Position numbers and translations under genes: made by a program. The notes under the pieces were generated by a model. The model was not told the DNA's origin, ran no database searches, and saw nothing but the letters and a program-made list of their open reading frames with translations. Source: Niallia sp. Man26 (GTDB taxonomy: Bacteria; Bacillota; Bacilli; Bacillales; Cytobacillaceae). From it: a DNA stretch of 64,000 bases. Positions 46,191 through 56,247 of the stretch are shown piece by piece (positions within the stretch are counted from its first letter, which is position 1; the number at the start of each line of letters is the position of its first letter). The stretch spans positions 992,001 through 1,056,000 of the forward strand of contig NZ_CP095744.1 of NCBI RefSeq assembly GCF_022049065.2. The letters are read 5' to 3'.

Positions 46191-46889
46191 ATGGAGAAAT
46201 TTAAAATTAACTCATTTGATAAATATATTGATCTTAGTCATTCCATCTCACACGGAACAGTAACATTTCCAGGAGATCCACCAGCTTCAATTACAACATA
46301 CCTTGATAGAAAGACAGTTTCTAAACAAAATGGTGGGGGACCTTATTCCAGCTCAGAAATTAATAAGATAACGTTAGTTAGTACAAGCGGCACTTATATG
46401 GATGCCCCATATCATGTGTTTGAGGATGGCAAAAAAATTAAGGATTATCCATTGGAGAAACTTGTCAATATCCCTTCAATAGTAATACAAATCTCAAATG
46501 ATAGACCCTTTTTTGACGTACAAGATGTGGAAGGGATGAATGTAAAAGGCAAAGCAGTTTTATTCAGTAGTGGACATGATAGGTTATTCATGACATCAAA
46601 GTATGGAAATAATGCACCCTATTTAACTGTAGAGTTAGCAAATGTCCTTGTTGAGCAACAAGCAGCATTCGTCGGAATTGATACTCCATTAGTGGATAAT
46701 ATTTCAACCCTTTCTAATATAGGTACACCCGTGCACTATATACTTCTAGGTGCTGAAATCCCTATCTGTGAAGATATGAGAAATCTACAAGCATTACCAT
46801 CTAGTGATTTCACCATAACAGCTGTTCCTCCTGCAGTTGATTTGGAGAGCTTTCCTGTAAGAGTATTTGCATCTATTCGTGATAATTAA
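46191..46889 (+). CDS. Cyclase-family protein (kynurenine formamidase-like fold), altered motif
   Basis: This 232-residue protein belongs to the cyclase family (PF04199). It has the N-terminal DLSHSISHGTVTFPGDPP and the core segment at residues 65-75, TSGTYMDAPYH. The canonical pattern is HxGTHxDxPxH; here the first His is Thr65 and the second is Tyr69, while D71 and H75 are kept. The metal site therefore differs from kynurenine formamidase, and the reaction is unknown. AGGGAGG gives a strong RBS. The gene ends the glucoside cluster and is followed by a terminator. A role in processing the aglycone is inferred. Confidence 0.85.
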   Translation: MEKFKINSFDKYIDLSHSISHGTVTFPGDPPASITTYLDRKTVSKQNGGGPYSSSEINKITLVSTSGTYMDAPYHVFEDGKKIKDYPLEKLVNIPSIVIQISNDRPFFDVQDVEGMNVKGKAVLFSSGHDRLFMTSKYGNNAPYLTVELANVLVEQQAAFVGIDTPLVDNISTLSNIGTPVHYILLGAEIPICEDMRNLQALPSSDFTITAVPPAVDLESFPVRVFASIRDN

Positions 46890-46940
46890 CAAACATATAG
46901 TTTATTACAATGGAACGTATAAATATAAATTGATTTAAAA

Positions 46941-46976
46941 AAGGTTAGCCAATATTGCTTGGTTAACCTTTTATTA
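46941..46976 (+). terminator. Terminator of the glucoside cluster
   Basis: AAGGTTAGCCAA pairs with TTGGTTAACCTT around TATTGC, followed by TTATT. Confidence 0.9.
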
Positions 46977-47114
46977 AAGGAGTGTGAATAATTACATTCG
47001 GAGGCTTTTGTTGAATAAGTGGGTTTTTCCATAAGCACTCTCCAGATGTAAACCATATCGAACACAAGCTACTGAAAGAAAAAGAACGGATACTTTAAAA
47101 AAATAATTTCCGCC

Positions 47115-48017
47115 CTATTTAATTAGTATATTGCTAACTTTCTCAATAAATAGGTTTGTCTCCCTGGCAAGCTTATTGTCGTGTTTTTTAATCCAGCCAA
47201 AAGTGAAAGATGTGTCAGAGAAATTTTCAATTTCTAAAGCAACGATATTTTCTTTATATGGAAAGTTTTGATTAAATTCAGCTGAAATATCATGCCCAAT
47301 AGTTATAGCCTCAAGTTTTAAAATAGTATTGGTGATTATTTGTGTATCTGTAGTTTTAAGAAAAATATCAATAGGTCCATATAAGCGGTTAAAATTTGAT
47401 ATAAAGCTTTGGACATATTCATCTTTATACAATACAAATAATTGCTCTTTCAGCACATTTGGTTTAATGACGTCCTTTGTTTTAGCTATAACAGAATCTT
47501 TTGAAGCGAAGACTAACAGTTTCCCTTTTCTAACCGGAGTGAATTGAAATCCGGTAACTGCATCCATATTTTTTCTATTGATGGCGATAAAACCAATATC
47601 AATTTTGTCATTCTTTAAATCTACAATGATATCCATACTTGATTTTTCGTTAATTTCAATCTTTAATTTGGAGTCCTTTTTTTTGTAATCTAGATAAGTA
47701 TCAACTATTGGACCAATCAAGCCAGGAATGACCGTTATGCGTAGTAAATCATTTAAATGATTTATTTGTTTTGCTTCGTCTTCAATCTGATAGATCGCTT
47801 TTAATGCATTTTGAGACTTTGCTATTAAGAGATCCCCTTCTTTTGTTGGTATAGTACCAGCTCTTGTTCGATTAAATATTTTGATGTTTAGTTCATTTTC
47901 AAACTTAGTAATAGCCTGACTTAAAGCAGATTGACTAATATTTAATGTTTTTGCTGCTTCCCCTAGTGATCTTACTTTTGCAACTTCCACTATATACATT
48001 AACTGTTCTATGTTCAT
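47115..48017 (-). CDS. LysR-family transcriptional regulator
   Basis: This 300-residue regulator has the LysR HTH in residues 1-65 (LMYIVEVAKVRSLGEAAKTL, then NISQSALSQAITKFENELNI), a linker helix and two effector-binding lobes (about 90-300). A GGAATGAT-type site precedes the ATG. It is divergent from a butanediol-dehydrogenase-like gene and probably regulates it. A TAAGTA-A-TACTTA dyad lies 13 nt upstream of the start. The inducer is unknown. Confidence 0.92.
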   Translation of the reverse strand: MNIEQLMYIVEVAKVRSLGEAAKTLNISQSALSQAITKFENELNIKIFNRTRAGTIPTKEGDLLIAKSQNALKAIYQIEDEAKQINHLNDLLRITVIPGLIGPIVDTYLDYKKKDSKLKIEINEKSSMDIIVDLKNDKIDIGFIAINRKNMDAVTGFQFTPVRKGKLLVFASKDSVIAKTKDVIKPNVLKEQLFVLYKDEYVQSFISNFNRLYGPIDIFLKTTDTQIITNTILKLEAITIGHDISAEFNQNFPYKENIVALEIENFSDTSFTFGWIKKHDNKLARETNLFIEKVSNILIK

Positions 48018-48029
48018 TTTATCATTCCT

Positions 48030-48042
48030 TAAGTAATACTTA
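48030..48042. promoter_or_regulatory. Dyad between LysR and dehydrogenase genes
   Basis: TAAGTAATACTTA is a perfect 6-bp dyad around one base, and the region up to 48144 has further GTAAGT/ACTTAC-like half-sites. A LysR site is likely. Confidence 0.45.
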
Positions 48043-48144
48043 TTACATCATTAATTATATTAACTTTTGCGTAAGTATACAAATTGATATAATTATTTTT
48101 GTAGGCACTTACATTTATAAAATTTAAAAAAAGGAGACTTTACT

Positions 48145-49185
48145 ATGAAAGTAGCTAGATTATATGGGAGTCAAGATCTTCGTATAGAAATGGTGCAAGA
48201 ACCAATTGTTTCATCCGGTCAAGTAAAAGTGAAGGTTGAATGGGGAGGAATATGTGGTAGTGACCTTCATGCTTATTCACACGGTCAATCTCCAGAGCCA
48301 CATCCAATTTCTAAACAGGCACCTCCAATCACACTAGGACATGAATTCTCAGGTACAATTGTTGAGGTTTCTGGTGATGTAACGAGCCACCAAGTTGGTG
48401 AAAGAGTTGCTATTGAACCACTTATTTATTGTGGTGAATGCTACGCATGCAAAAGAGGTTATTACAACCAATGCAGCATGGTAGGGTTTGTCGGTCTAAA
48501 TCAAGATGGCGGGTTTGCTGAGTATGTGGTTGTAGATGAAAAAATGGTTCATAAGCTACCTGAAAATGTATCTTTTGAAGAGGGTGCATTAGTTGAACCT
48601 ACAGCTGTTTCCTTTTATGCAGTTAGAGAAAGCGACTTGAAGCCAGGGGACTCTGTAGCTATTTTTGGTGCTGGTCCAATAGGTTTGTTAACATTATTGT
48701 CTGTAAAAGCAGCAGGCGCAACAAAGATTATTGTAGTGGACATATCTGAGGAACGTCTGGAAAAAGCTGCAGAGTTAGGAGCTACTACCGTTATTAATGG
48801 TATGCGTGATGATATTGCGGAACAAATCCTTGAACTGACAGATGGCGGAGTCAGTGTTGCTTATGAATGTGCAGGGGTACAACCGACAATGACCAACGCA
48901 GTTGCGTCCGTAAAACAAGGTGGACAAGTAATGGCAATAGCTGTATTTGGAAAACCAGTTGCTATTGATATGGGTCAACTATTGTATAAAGGTGCAAATG
49001 TAACTTCAAGACTTGCTTATAGACATATTTTCCCTGAAGTAATTGATATGATTTCTACAGGCCGTTTAGATGTTAAAGGAGTTATCACAAAAAAAATTGA
49101 TATTGATGATATAGTCGAAAGTGGTTTTGAATCATTAATTAATGATAAAAAACAAGCGAAAATATTAGTACGACCAACAAAGTAA
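48145..49185 (+). CDS. Zinc-dependent 2,3-butanediol dehydrogenase-like enzyme
   Basis: This 346-residue medium-chain dehydrogenase has catalytic-zinc residues in CGSDLHAY (Cys about 37) and GHEF (about 65), and a structural-zinc cysteine set in CGECYACKRGYYNQC. The Rossmann motif is GAGPIGLL (about 175-182). It closely resembles (R,R)-butanediol dehydrogenase (BdhA) of Bacillus; related sorbitol- or threonine-type dehydrogenases are possible. AAAGGAGAC gives the RBS. It is probably controlled by the divergent LysR protein. A T-poor end follows. Confidence 0.88.
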   Translation: MKVARLYGSQDLRIEMVQEPIVSSGQVKVKVEWGGICGSDLHAYSHGQSPEPHPISKQAPPITLGHEFSGTIVEVSGDVTSHQVGERVAIEPLIYCGECYACKRGYYNQCSMVGFVGLNQDGGFAEYVVVDEKMVHKLPENVSFEEGALVEPTAVSFYAVRESDLKPGDSVAIFGAGPIGLLTLLSVKAAGATKIIVVDISEERLEKAAELGATTVINGMRDDIAEQILELTDGGVSVAYECAGVQPTMTNAVASVKQGGQVMAIAVFGKPVAIDMGQLLYKGANVTSRLAYRHIFPEVIDMISTGRLDVKGVITKKIDIDDIVESGFESLINDKKQAKILVRPTK

Positions 49186-49269
49186 AAAATAGGGGAGCCT
49201 CCTTTGTATTAGAGAGCCGTCCTTATTTTTAGAAGCTTAGTGGAATAATAGTATTGTGGAGAAAATTAA

Positions 49270-49306
49270 AAGTAAGTCCCTTTCTACTTAAGAAAGGGAC
49301 TTACTT
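49270..49306. other. Strong hairpin without a T-run
   Basis: AAGTAAGTCCCTTTCT pairs perfectly with AGAAAGGGACTTACTT around ACTTA. It is not followed by T residues, so its role as terminator is doubtful. It may be a bidirectional terminator remnant or a structured RNA element. Confidence 0.5.
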
Positions 49307-49424
49307 ATGGTATTATTTCATCTACTATTGCATTAAAGTTCTTTTTCATTAGCTGTTAAAGAAGTACATCATGTAGTTCCATTATCAGATTGAGCAAGAG
49401 TGGGCACACATGCAGCAAACTTAA

Positions 49425-49545
49425 TTACCGTCGAAGTCTGTAATATATAGGACTAGACGGTTTTTTTATTTACCATTTAATAAATTTAAGAAGGATTAAC
49501 GCTTGTTTTATGGCTTAACACTCATCTTTAGTGAAAGTGTATAAA
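49425..49545 (+). repeat. Family R hairpin repeat, copy 4
   Basis: ACCGTC pairs with GACGGT around a loop holding GTAATATATAGG, followed by seven T, then TTTAAGAAGGATTAACGCTT and GGCTTAACACTCATC. The remainder up to 49703 has only the AAGGAG RBS of the next gene. Confidence 0.7.
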
Positions 49546-49703
49546 TCGGAGTAAAGTGTTTAATCATTGAAAGCATTTATTAGCGATAATGGAATATAGT
49601 GATAATATGCGTATATTAGGATAGAGACTTCTTTCACCTCTATTTTCTATAAGATTAGTCTACTAGTATGTGCCGGTATAAAAGCAGAAGGAGTGAAAGC
49701 ATT

Positions 49704-50615
49704 TTGTTTAAAAACAGTAAAGGCCAGGTAAGGACAGGGTGGCTCATTTTTGTAACACTTATCATTACTTTTGTTATTCAAGCCATTTTTATGCTTCCAG
49801 TAGAGATGTACGCATTATTTACAGTGGCTTCAGACGGTGACGGTACAGCTGTGTTTACAATGGATAGAAGTGTTATTATGGATGGTCGACCGTGGTTAGA
49901 TGTATTTTCCTATGCACTTGGTTATGTGGCTGCTTTAATTTCATTGCTTTTATTATGGAAATTCTTAAACAAAAAGAAAATACTAGATTTGGGTTTTGGT
50001 TTATTCCTAATAAATATAATATTTGGTCTACTATTAGGAGCTATATCTATTGCAATCATTTTCTTTATCCTGTTATTTACTGATAATATTGAATTAATCA
50101 ACACACTTTCCAACCCAAACTTTTCAACTTATTCTATTACTTACTTAATCTTTTTTATTTTGGTTGGTTTGTTTGAAGAACTTGTATTCAGAGGCTATAT
50201 CATGTCTACCCTTGCAGATAGAGGTCGTCGAAAGGTAACCATTTATATGGTGTCAGCCCTGATTTTTGGAATTGCACATTTGGCTAATCAAAATGTAACT
50301 CTACTAGGCATTTTCAATATCTTCCTAGTAGGAATACTATTTGCTTACATGTATGACAAAACACAGAGTATGTGGACACCAATAGGCTATCATATTACAT
50401 GGAACTATTTTCAGGGAAATGTTTTCGGCTTTCCTGTTAGTGGAACAACGCCATATGGTGTATATACAATAGATGTGAGTAGTGGAAATGATTTATTAAC
50501 AGGAGGTTCTTTTGGGTTAGAAGGAGGGCTTTTAGCTACTCTAATGATCATCTTTGGATTTATTTGTACTTATTTATTTTCTGGTAAAAGGAAGCAAACT
50601 TCTATTAGATTGTAG
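49704..50615 (+). CDS. CPBP-family intramembrane metalloprotease (CAAX-type)
   Basis: The TTG at 49704 is chosen because AAGGAGTG lies eight nt upstream; an ATG at 49668 has no RBS. The 303-residue protein has about eight membrane segments and the three CPBP motifs: EELVFRG with the glutamates and arginine (about residue 162), FGIAH (about residue 195) and HITWNYFQG (about residue 235). CPBP proteins cut membrane proteins or peptides, including bacteriocin-related ones. No bacteriocin gene is seen nearby, so its target is unknown. Confidence 0.88.
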   Translation: MFKNSKGQVRTGWLIFVTLIITFVIQAIFMLPVEMYALFTVASDGDGTAVFTMDRSVIMDGRPWLDVFSYALGYVAALISLLLLWKFLNKKKILDLGFGLFLINIIFGLLLGAISIAIIFFILLFTDNIELINTLSNPNFSTYSITYLIFFILVGLFEELVFRGYIMSTLADRGRRKVTIYMVSALIFGIAHLANQNVTLLGIFNIFLVGILFAYMYDKTQSMWTPIGYHITWNYFQGNVFGFPVSGTTPYGVYTIDVSSGNDLLTGGSFGLEGGLLATLMIIFGFICTYLFSGKRKQTSIRL

Positions 50616-50681
50616 TGTGAGGGAAGGGATAAAGCTCAGTTCAATCAGAAAATGAGCATTAATCCTTCATAGATTAAGATG

Positions 50682-50725
50682 CCATGTAGTTGTTAGTAAT
50701 TTACTAACGACTACATGGTATTTTT
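50682..50725. terminator. Bidirectional terminator between CPBP and MocR genes
   Basis: An 18-bp stem (CCATGTAGTTGTTAGTAA with TTACTAACGACTACATGG, one G-T pair) lies between convergent genes and ends in TATTTTTATG on the plus strand. Confidence 0.85.
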
Positions 50726-52100
50726 ATGACCAAGCTTCTTTTAAAAGATGAACCCCTAATTGAATTTCTTCACATGTTAGGTTGCTAAAGCCAAGCTTTA
50801 TAGTGGGCTCATTCATGTGATTTTCTAGCGTATATATGGAGGTAGGATACACTACTACTCCATATAATGAAGCGCGATTGATTAACCATTCTTCAGTACG
50901 GTTAAGATGGAGTTTAACGAGCACAAATAATCCAGACTGTTCTCCAATTATCGTTATAGTTTGTTTGAAATGACTCTTTAATTCTGAAACGATATAATTC
51001 ATTTTTTGCTTATAAACAAGACGCATTCGTTTAAGATGGCGATTCCATTCACCATCTTTCATAAATTTAGCCATTGCAAGCTGATTATGAAGCGAAGCAG
51101 GGCATTCAAAAAGGTAAAATTGCTTTTTATACTGGTTTATTAATGAATCTGGAAGAACCATATAACTTATACGTATTCCAGGAAGAAATGACTTCGAAAA
51201 GTTCCCAAAGTAAATGACTCTTGTTGAATCAATGGAAGCTAATGCTGGGAATGGTTGCTGTGTATAACGGAATTCACTATCATAATCATCTTCAATAATA
51301 TATCCCTGTCTGACACTGGCCCAATTTATAAGCTTTAACCTTTCTTGTATGGACATACTAACGCCTATTGGACTTTGGTGAGAGGGTGTTACATAAATCA
51401 GTCTTGATTCCTTCTGATTTAGTGTAGAAAAATCTGTACCTGTTTCACAAACAGGTACCGTTTCCAATGTAAAATCATGAAACTTCAAAGCTTCTCTAGC
51501 ACCAACATATCCTGGATCTTCAACAATAAAGCTAGAGAAATTTTCCCTCAGAAGCTTCCCTAAATTAATTAACATAGGCTGAGTGCCACTGCTGATTATG
51601 ATATTATTTGCATTTGTTTTGAGTCCACGAGATTGAAATAAATAGGCTGCAATTTGTTCACGTAAGCATTCTTCACCAAAAGGGTCTCCATATTGATAAC
51701 TATGGTGCATAGTTAGAACTTGATTGGTCACTCTTCTCCAAGTTTTCAATGGGAAATGCTGTTGATCTACGGTTCCTGCTCGGAAATCAATGCGGGCATT
51801 TTTTAATTCTTTTTTTTCATTTTTAGTTGGCATTTTTACACTTTGATATAAAAGCGGATCTAATTCGTTTACAAAATAGCCTTTACGTCCATTACTACGA
51901 ATATAACCTTCTGCCAAAAGTTGTTCATAGGCATTAAGTGTAGTATTTCTGCTTACCGAAAGGGAGTCTGCAAGTTGACGAATAGATGGCAGCTGTTCGT
52001 TAACGGAGATATTTCCATTCTCAATATATAATTTAAACTGTTCGTAAATTTGTTTGTATTTCGGTGCGTCGTCATTAAGAGCAAAAATAGTATTTTTCAT
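50724..52100 (-). CDS. MocR-family regulator (GntR HTH fused to aminotransferase-like domain)
   Basis: This 458-residue protein is similar in layout to the one at 8658. The GntR helix is at residues 12-77 (PKYKQIYEQFKLYIENG, then LPSIRQLADSLSVSRNTTLN). The aminotransferase-like domain follows (IISSGTQPMLINLGKLL; YIIEDDYDSEFRYTQQPFPA; PLP-lysine region FGNFSKSFLPGIRISY). PLP is the likely cofactor or ligand. It is divergent from a DapA-family gene, which it may control. The shared upstream motif at 52151 suggests that both MocR proteins use similar sites. Confidence 0.9.
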   Translation of the reverse strand: MKNTIFALNDDAPKYKQIYEQFKLYIENGNISVNEQLPSIRQLADSLSVSRNTTLNAYEQLLAEGYIRSNGRKGYFVNELDPLLYQSVKMPTKNEKKELKNARIDFRAGTVDQQHFPLKTWRRVTNQVLTMHHSYQYGDPFGEECLREQIAAYLFQSRGLKTNANNIIISSGTQPMLINLGKLLRENFSSFIVEDPGYVGAREALKFHDFTLETVPVCETGTDFSTLNQKESRLIYVTPSHQSPIGVSMSIQERLKLINWASVRQGYIIEDDYDSEFRYTQQPFPALASIDSTRVIYFGNFSKSFLPGIRISYMVLPDSLINQYKKQFYLFECPASLHNQLAMAKFMKDGEWNRHLKRMRLVYKQKMNYIVSELKSHFKQTITIIGEQSGLFVLVKLHLNRTEEWLINRASLYGVVVYPTSIYTLENHMNEPTIKLGFSNLTCEEIQLGVHLLKEAWS

Positions 52101-52150
52101 TAAATGCCACCCTTGACATGTTTATTTGTTCATAATTGTACCTTTTTTTA

Positions 52151-52167
52151 TGTCAGATTACATTATA
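52151..52167 (-). promoter_or_regulatory. Motif shared by the two MocR upstream regions
   Basis: TGTCAGATTACATTATA matches 16 of 17 bases with 10112-10128, and lies 51 nt upstream of the MocR start. TGTACC before it resembles known MocR sites. Confidence 0.4.
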
Positions 52168-52284
52168 GAATTTTTCTGAAGCCATCTATAAAACTTAATA
52201 TTTCCCAATGATGAAGCAGGTATAAAGAATTTGATTCTAAGTGGCACAAGTGGTGAAGAAAATAAAAAATAAGGAGAACTTGAA

Positions 52285-53154
52285 ATGAAAAATCCTTTTC
52301 TTGAATTCAGTGTTGCGATGGTAACACCGTTTACTTATGATGGAAAGCTAAATTTAGACGGTATACCGCCATTAATTGATTACTATAAAAAGAATAATGT
52401 TCCCTCCTTACTGATTAGTGGATCTACAGGAGAGCAACATTCTATGACTATAGAAGAACGTATTACTTTATTTCATAAAGTAAAAGAAGCAGCGAAAAAT
52501 GAAGTTCTACTTTATGGAGGAGTTGCAGCAGTTCAAACGAAAGATGCGATTTCACTGGCTATTGCAGCAGAAGAAGCTGGTTTAAATGGAATTATGTTAG
52601 GTTTCCCTCCATACCTCCGAATTAATCAAGAGGAAGCCTTTCATTATGTAGCAAAGGTTTGTTCCCATACTTCTTTACCAATTATGCTATATAATAACCC
52701 TCCAAGAACTGGTTTTAATTTAAATATAGAAACATTACTTAGATTAGTTAAACAGTTTCCTCAGATTATTGCATTAAAGGAAGCGGGTGATCGAGCTACA
52801 GTAAAGGAAGTTAAAGAAAAACTCGGTTCTACATTTATTGTATTAACTGGATCAGACCAAACTATATTAGAAGATGCTGAACTTGGTTTTAATGGTATTT
52901 CTAGTGTGTTAGGAAATGTATTTCCTAACGAAATACATGAGATAGTTAAACAAATAAAGTCTGGTAAGATTAATGTTGCAAAGGAGCTACTCTCTAAACT
53001 GTCCCCTTATATGAAGACTATTACAGAGATTGGAGCACTTCGAGCCATTAAGTATATATTAGATAAGCAAAATGTATCTGCAGGTATTTGTCGGGAACCC
53101 ATTTCTACTTTAAACAAAGAGGAGCAAATAATAATTGATGGTTTTCTTAAATAG
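52285..53154 (+). CDS. Dihydrodipicolinate synthase family aldolase/lyase
   Basis: This 289-residue TIM-barrel enzyme of the DapA/NAL family has the GSTGEQHSM motif (about 47-55), the Tyr136 in MLYNNPPRTG, and the Schiff-base Lys165 in IALKEAGD. These make it a class I pyruvate-type aldolase. It may be a second DapA or a catabolic aldolase. Being alone and next to a MocR regulator rather than a lysine operon favours the latter. A GGAG RBS precedes the ATG. Confidence 0.9.
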   Translation: MKNPFLEFSVAMVTPFTYDGKLNLDGIPPLIDYYKKNNVPSLLISGSTGEQHSMTIEERITLFHKVKEAAKNEVLLYGGVAAVQTKDAISLAIAAEEAGLNGIMLGFPPYLRINQEEAFHYVAKVCSHTSLPIMLYNNPPRTGFNLNIETLLRLVKQFPQIIALKEAGDRATVKEVKEKLGSTFIVLTGSDQTILEDAELGFNGISSVLGNVFPNEIHEIVKQIKSGKINVAKELLSKLSPYMKTITEIGALRAIKYILDKQNVSAGICREPISTLNKEEQIIIDGFLK

Positions 53155-53171
53155 TTAAGAAAAGAAGCAGT

Positions 53172-53320
53172 CGTTGAAGAAGTATAAACAAGTATCATTA
53201 AATTTATATTGGGAAATGCGTATAAACCTTGGTGTGTAAAGGATTAGACGTATTTTTCAATTTCAACTTAAGAAGGATAAACACTTATATTGGAGTTAAC
53301 ACTTTTATAGTTATGTGTAA
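53172..53320 (+). repeat. Family R hairpin repeat, copy 5
   Basis: AATGCGTATAAACCTT pairs with AAAGGATTAGACGTATT around GGTGTGT. The tail TTCAACTTAAGAAGGATAAA, then GGAGTTAACACTTTTATAG, follows. GAAGAAGTATAAACAAG at 53177 is shared with copy 3. Confidence 0.7.
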
Positions 53321-53345
53321 TTTATTTCAATTAATACTAAAAAAA

Positions 53346-53372
53346 GCACCAGCAAGTATGCTGATGCTTTAA
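53346..53372 (-). terminator. Terminator of the MFS transporter gene
   Basis: On the minus strand AAAGCATCAGCA pairs with TGCTGGTGCTTT around TACT, followed by a T-run. It is about 115 nt beyond the stop at 53488. Confidence 0.7.
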
Positions 53373-53487
53373 TCTATTGAGAACTCTATACATATAAACA
53401 CGTTCTCTTTCAACCTTTGATGTAATAATAAGCTAAAAAAGTGTCAGTCGAACCTTGTCTAATTGGTGAATGTTAATAAAGCTTGCT

Positions 53488-54891
53488 TTATTCTTGTTCC
53501 GTCCGCCACCATAGTGCATCCTCAGGATTCTCAACAACTTCTTTAAATTCAGATTTCGTCGCAACTGTTGGATAAGATCCTTTTAAGGATTTTCCTGTAG
53601 TACTCTTAAATAAGAATAGTATTACAAAGAATCCGACAAGGCTTACGATTGTTAAATACCAGGCAGGCGCTAAGTTATTGCCTGTTTGGTGAACAAGCCA
53701 GGTGGAAACTAATGGTGTAGTACCTCCAAATATGGAAACAGAGACATTAAATGTTACAGATAGTGTTCGGTAGCGTATATCGGTATAAAACATTGCTGGC
53801 AATGAACCGGGCATAGAGCCTTCATATGTTGCAAGCAGTACGCCCAGAATAAGGATACCTAACGAAATAAATAGTAAGCCATTCAGATTCACGAAATAAA
53901 AAGCTAGTACAGATAAGAGTGATAGTCCGCCTAAACCAATTAAGAAGACATTTTTATTACCAATGTTATCACTTAACTTACCGAATAGTAATGTAAGTGG
54001 CACCATGATGACCATCACAAGTGTAATTAAAATAGTACCGGTCGTGCTTGATAAACCAATTATCTCGTTTAAATAGGAAGGCATGTAGGATAGTAGCATA
54101 TAATTTGTCACATTAAAGAAGGCTACAGATACGAAACAGACTATTATATCTTTTTTATGATTTCTTAGAATAGAAAAGAAGCCTTCTTCTGTTTGTTCTT
54201 CAGCTTCAGTAGAAGAAATTTCATTTTCAAAAATAGGTGATTCCTCTAAGGTTTTTCTCAGGTACATTCCAATAAGTCCTAGCGGTAAACCAAGCAAGAA
54301 TGGGATTCTCCATCCCCATGTGGCCATCTGTTCATCAGATAATGCGACAAAAAGTATGCTTGCTACGAGGGAAGCCAATATATACCCAGTTAGGGTACCA
54401 ATTTCTAATCCACTTCCGAGGATGCTGCGCTTATTGTCAGGAGATGATTCAGCAATATAGACCATTGCACCAGCATATTCGCCTCCAGTTGAAAAGCCTT
54501 GAATAATTCTTGCGACTAATAACAGGATGGGAGCCCATATACCAATTTGATCATAAGTAGGTAATAAACCGATCAATAAGGTAGAAAAGGCCATTAAAAT
54601 AATGGTTGTAGTTAAGACGACTTTTCTTCCTGCTTTATCACCAATTTTACCGAAGATAATACCGCCTAATGGACGCATTAAAAAGGCAATGGCGAAAGTC
54701 GTGAAAGTAAATATTAATTTTAACTCGTCATTTTGTACTGCACTAAAAAAGTTCTGGCTAATAATAACAGCTAAGTAGGAATATAAACCAAAATCAAACC
54801 ATTCCATTGCATTTCCAACCCCAGTTGCAAACACACTTTTCTTTGCCGTTTGGATATCTACGATGTTAATCTTCTTCTTGTTAAACTTCAT
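53488..54891 (-). CDS. MFS transporter, metabolite:H+ symporter (ProP-like)
   Basis: This 467-residue carrier has 12 predicted membrane segments. Hallmarks of the metabolite:H+ symporter branch are [15 protein letters not shown] near the start, [21 protein letters not shown] (MFS loop 2-3) and [19 protein letters not shown] (helix 5). These match proline/betaine-type transporters. The AAAAAATGAA region precedes the ATG at 54891, a weak RBS. The substrate is not fixed by sequence. It is monocistronic. Confidence 0.9.
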   Translation of the reverse strand: MKFNKKKINIVDIQTAKKSVFATGVGNAMEWFDFGLYSYLAVIISQNFFSAVQNDELKLIFTFTTFAIAFLMRPLGGIIFGKIGDKAGRKVVLTTTIILMAFSTLLIGLLPTYDQIGIWAPILLLVARIIQGFSTGGEYAGAMVYIAESSPDNKRSILGSGLEIGTLTGYILASLVASILFVALSDEQMATWGWRIPFLLGLPLGLIGMYLRKTLEESPIFENEISSTEAEEQTEEGFFSILRNHKKDIIVCFVSVAFFNVTNYMLLSYMPSYLNEIIGLSSTTGTILITLVMVIMVPLTLLFGKLSDNIGNKNVFLIGLGGLSLLSVLAFYFVNLNGLLFISLGILILGVLLATYEGSMPGSLPAMFYTDIRYRTLSVTFNVSVSIFGGTTPLVSTWLVHQTGNNLAPAWYLTIVSLVGFFVILFLFKSTTGKSLKGSYPTVATKSEFKEVVENPEDALWWRTEQE

Positions 54892-55806
54892 TTTTTCAAC
54901 TCCGTAGTCTGTGGTTATACAAAGACAACAAATAAGTTAAACGGATGCTACTTATCATGCTGCTTACATGTATCATATTGTGCACAAAAGCATCTGCGGC
55001 ATACTAAAAGTAAAAGATTCGAGCAGTGCCAAATTCTTCAGGTTAAAATTAATAACAAAAGTAAGTCATTCAAAAAAGGGGAATAGTTGTTCCCTCCACG
55101 TATTAAGTCCTTAAGTGTTCACTTTCAATCGTTCTACTTATAAAACCTTTGATTTTATCGCATACTAATTACCCGAAGGAATCTAATGTTATGTGAAAAA
55201 ACTTAGTAAGGTGTGCTTATAATGCCATTCAGATAGGGTTAACTATTTTGAGTTTTAAAGTAGCAATAAGAAGAACGATTATATAATTTACATCGGAGAA
55301 AATTGATGATATCAAAAGAGGAAAGAAAGTGGAGAAATAATAACCATAATAATCAGGGAGAACAGATATATGTTGCTATTAATACGATGGTTTACACTGG
55401 ATAGACACAAGGATTTAAATAAATGATTTTGGTTGAACTATTATTTTCTCTTCACCTTTAAATAAGAAGGCTGGCAAACTTCCTACTACTTCTATACCTG
55501 TTTTACTAATGGGAATTCCAGTTCCTTTTGGTAAACACCTAACAGAAGATACTAGCCTTTAATTAAATGGATAGCCTTTCTTTATGTGATAAATTCCATA
55601 AAGAATAGTATTAAGTAACATAAAAGTCGATTGAAAACGGAAGTTCTGTTTATTTCATTAAACAGCTGGGTTGTGGAGAATGTAAATAATTGGGGAAGTG
55701 GAAGTAGGAAAGCTATGTGTCATTATAGATGAAAGTTTATGATTTTTATGTAATAATTAAACTGTAGAGATGTAAAGTTACATACATAGGGAAGGTGGGG
55801 GTCATA
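54892..55806. other. Long intergenic stretch without a clear gene
   Basis: No complete gene is seen. Short open frames only are present, for example a 32-codon frame near 55305 and a stretch near 55440-55560 that may be a remnant (GKLPTTSIPVLLMGIPVPFG in one frame) but which I cannot assign. AAGGTGGGGG before 55807 is the RBS of the SRPBCC gene. Confidence 0.4.
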
Positions 55807-56247
55807 ATGGCAACAGGAACTCATACCGTAGTAGTTCCAGTAGATGTACAAGCAGTTTGGGATTATGTCAGTGATCTTGAAAAATGGGCAACGACAGTAC
55901 CAGCCTATAAAGAACATAAAATCATAAATGACAAGCAATCTATTTGGACATTTGAAGGTAGTCTGAAAGGCATTAAAAAAACAATACAAGCACAGGTAGA
56001 TATTACCGAATGGAATGAACCTTCAAATATTAAATTTGAACTAAAAGGTTTATCAGATAATTTTTCAGGAAGCGGTCTCTTTACTGCAGAAGATATTAAT
56101 GGTGAAACAATGATGACTTGTACGGTGGAAATCCATGCAGGCGGATTATCTGGTGCAATGTTAACACCAATTATTAAATTGGCAGTTCCGAAAGTAGCAT
56201 CTCGTTTAACAGAATCTATCGCACGTAAAATAGCAGTATACTCATAG
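55807..56247 (+). CDS. SRPBCC-family protein (CoxG-like)
   Basis: This 146-residue protein of the START/SRPBCC fold shows the expected pattern: HTVVVPVDVQAVWDYVSDLE, then GSGLFTAEDINGETMMTCTV and HAGGLSGAMLTPIIKLAVP near the end. It belongs to the carbon monoxide dehydrogenase subunit G-like group, which is widespread and mostly without known function. The ATG at 55807 follows AAGGTGGGGG by about six nt; a GTG at 55798 overlaps this RBS. The protein is probably a small cytoplasmic ligand binder. Confidence 0.85.
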   Translation: MATGTHTVVVPVDVQAVWDYVSDLEKWATTVPAYKEHKIINDKQSIWTFEGSLKGIKKTIQAQVDITEWNEPSNIKFELKGLSDNFSGSGLFTAEDINGETMMTCTVEIHAGGLSGAMLTPIIKLAVPKVASRLTESIARKIAVYS

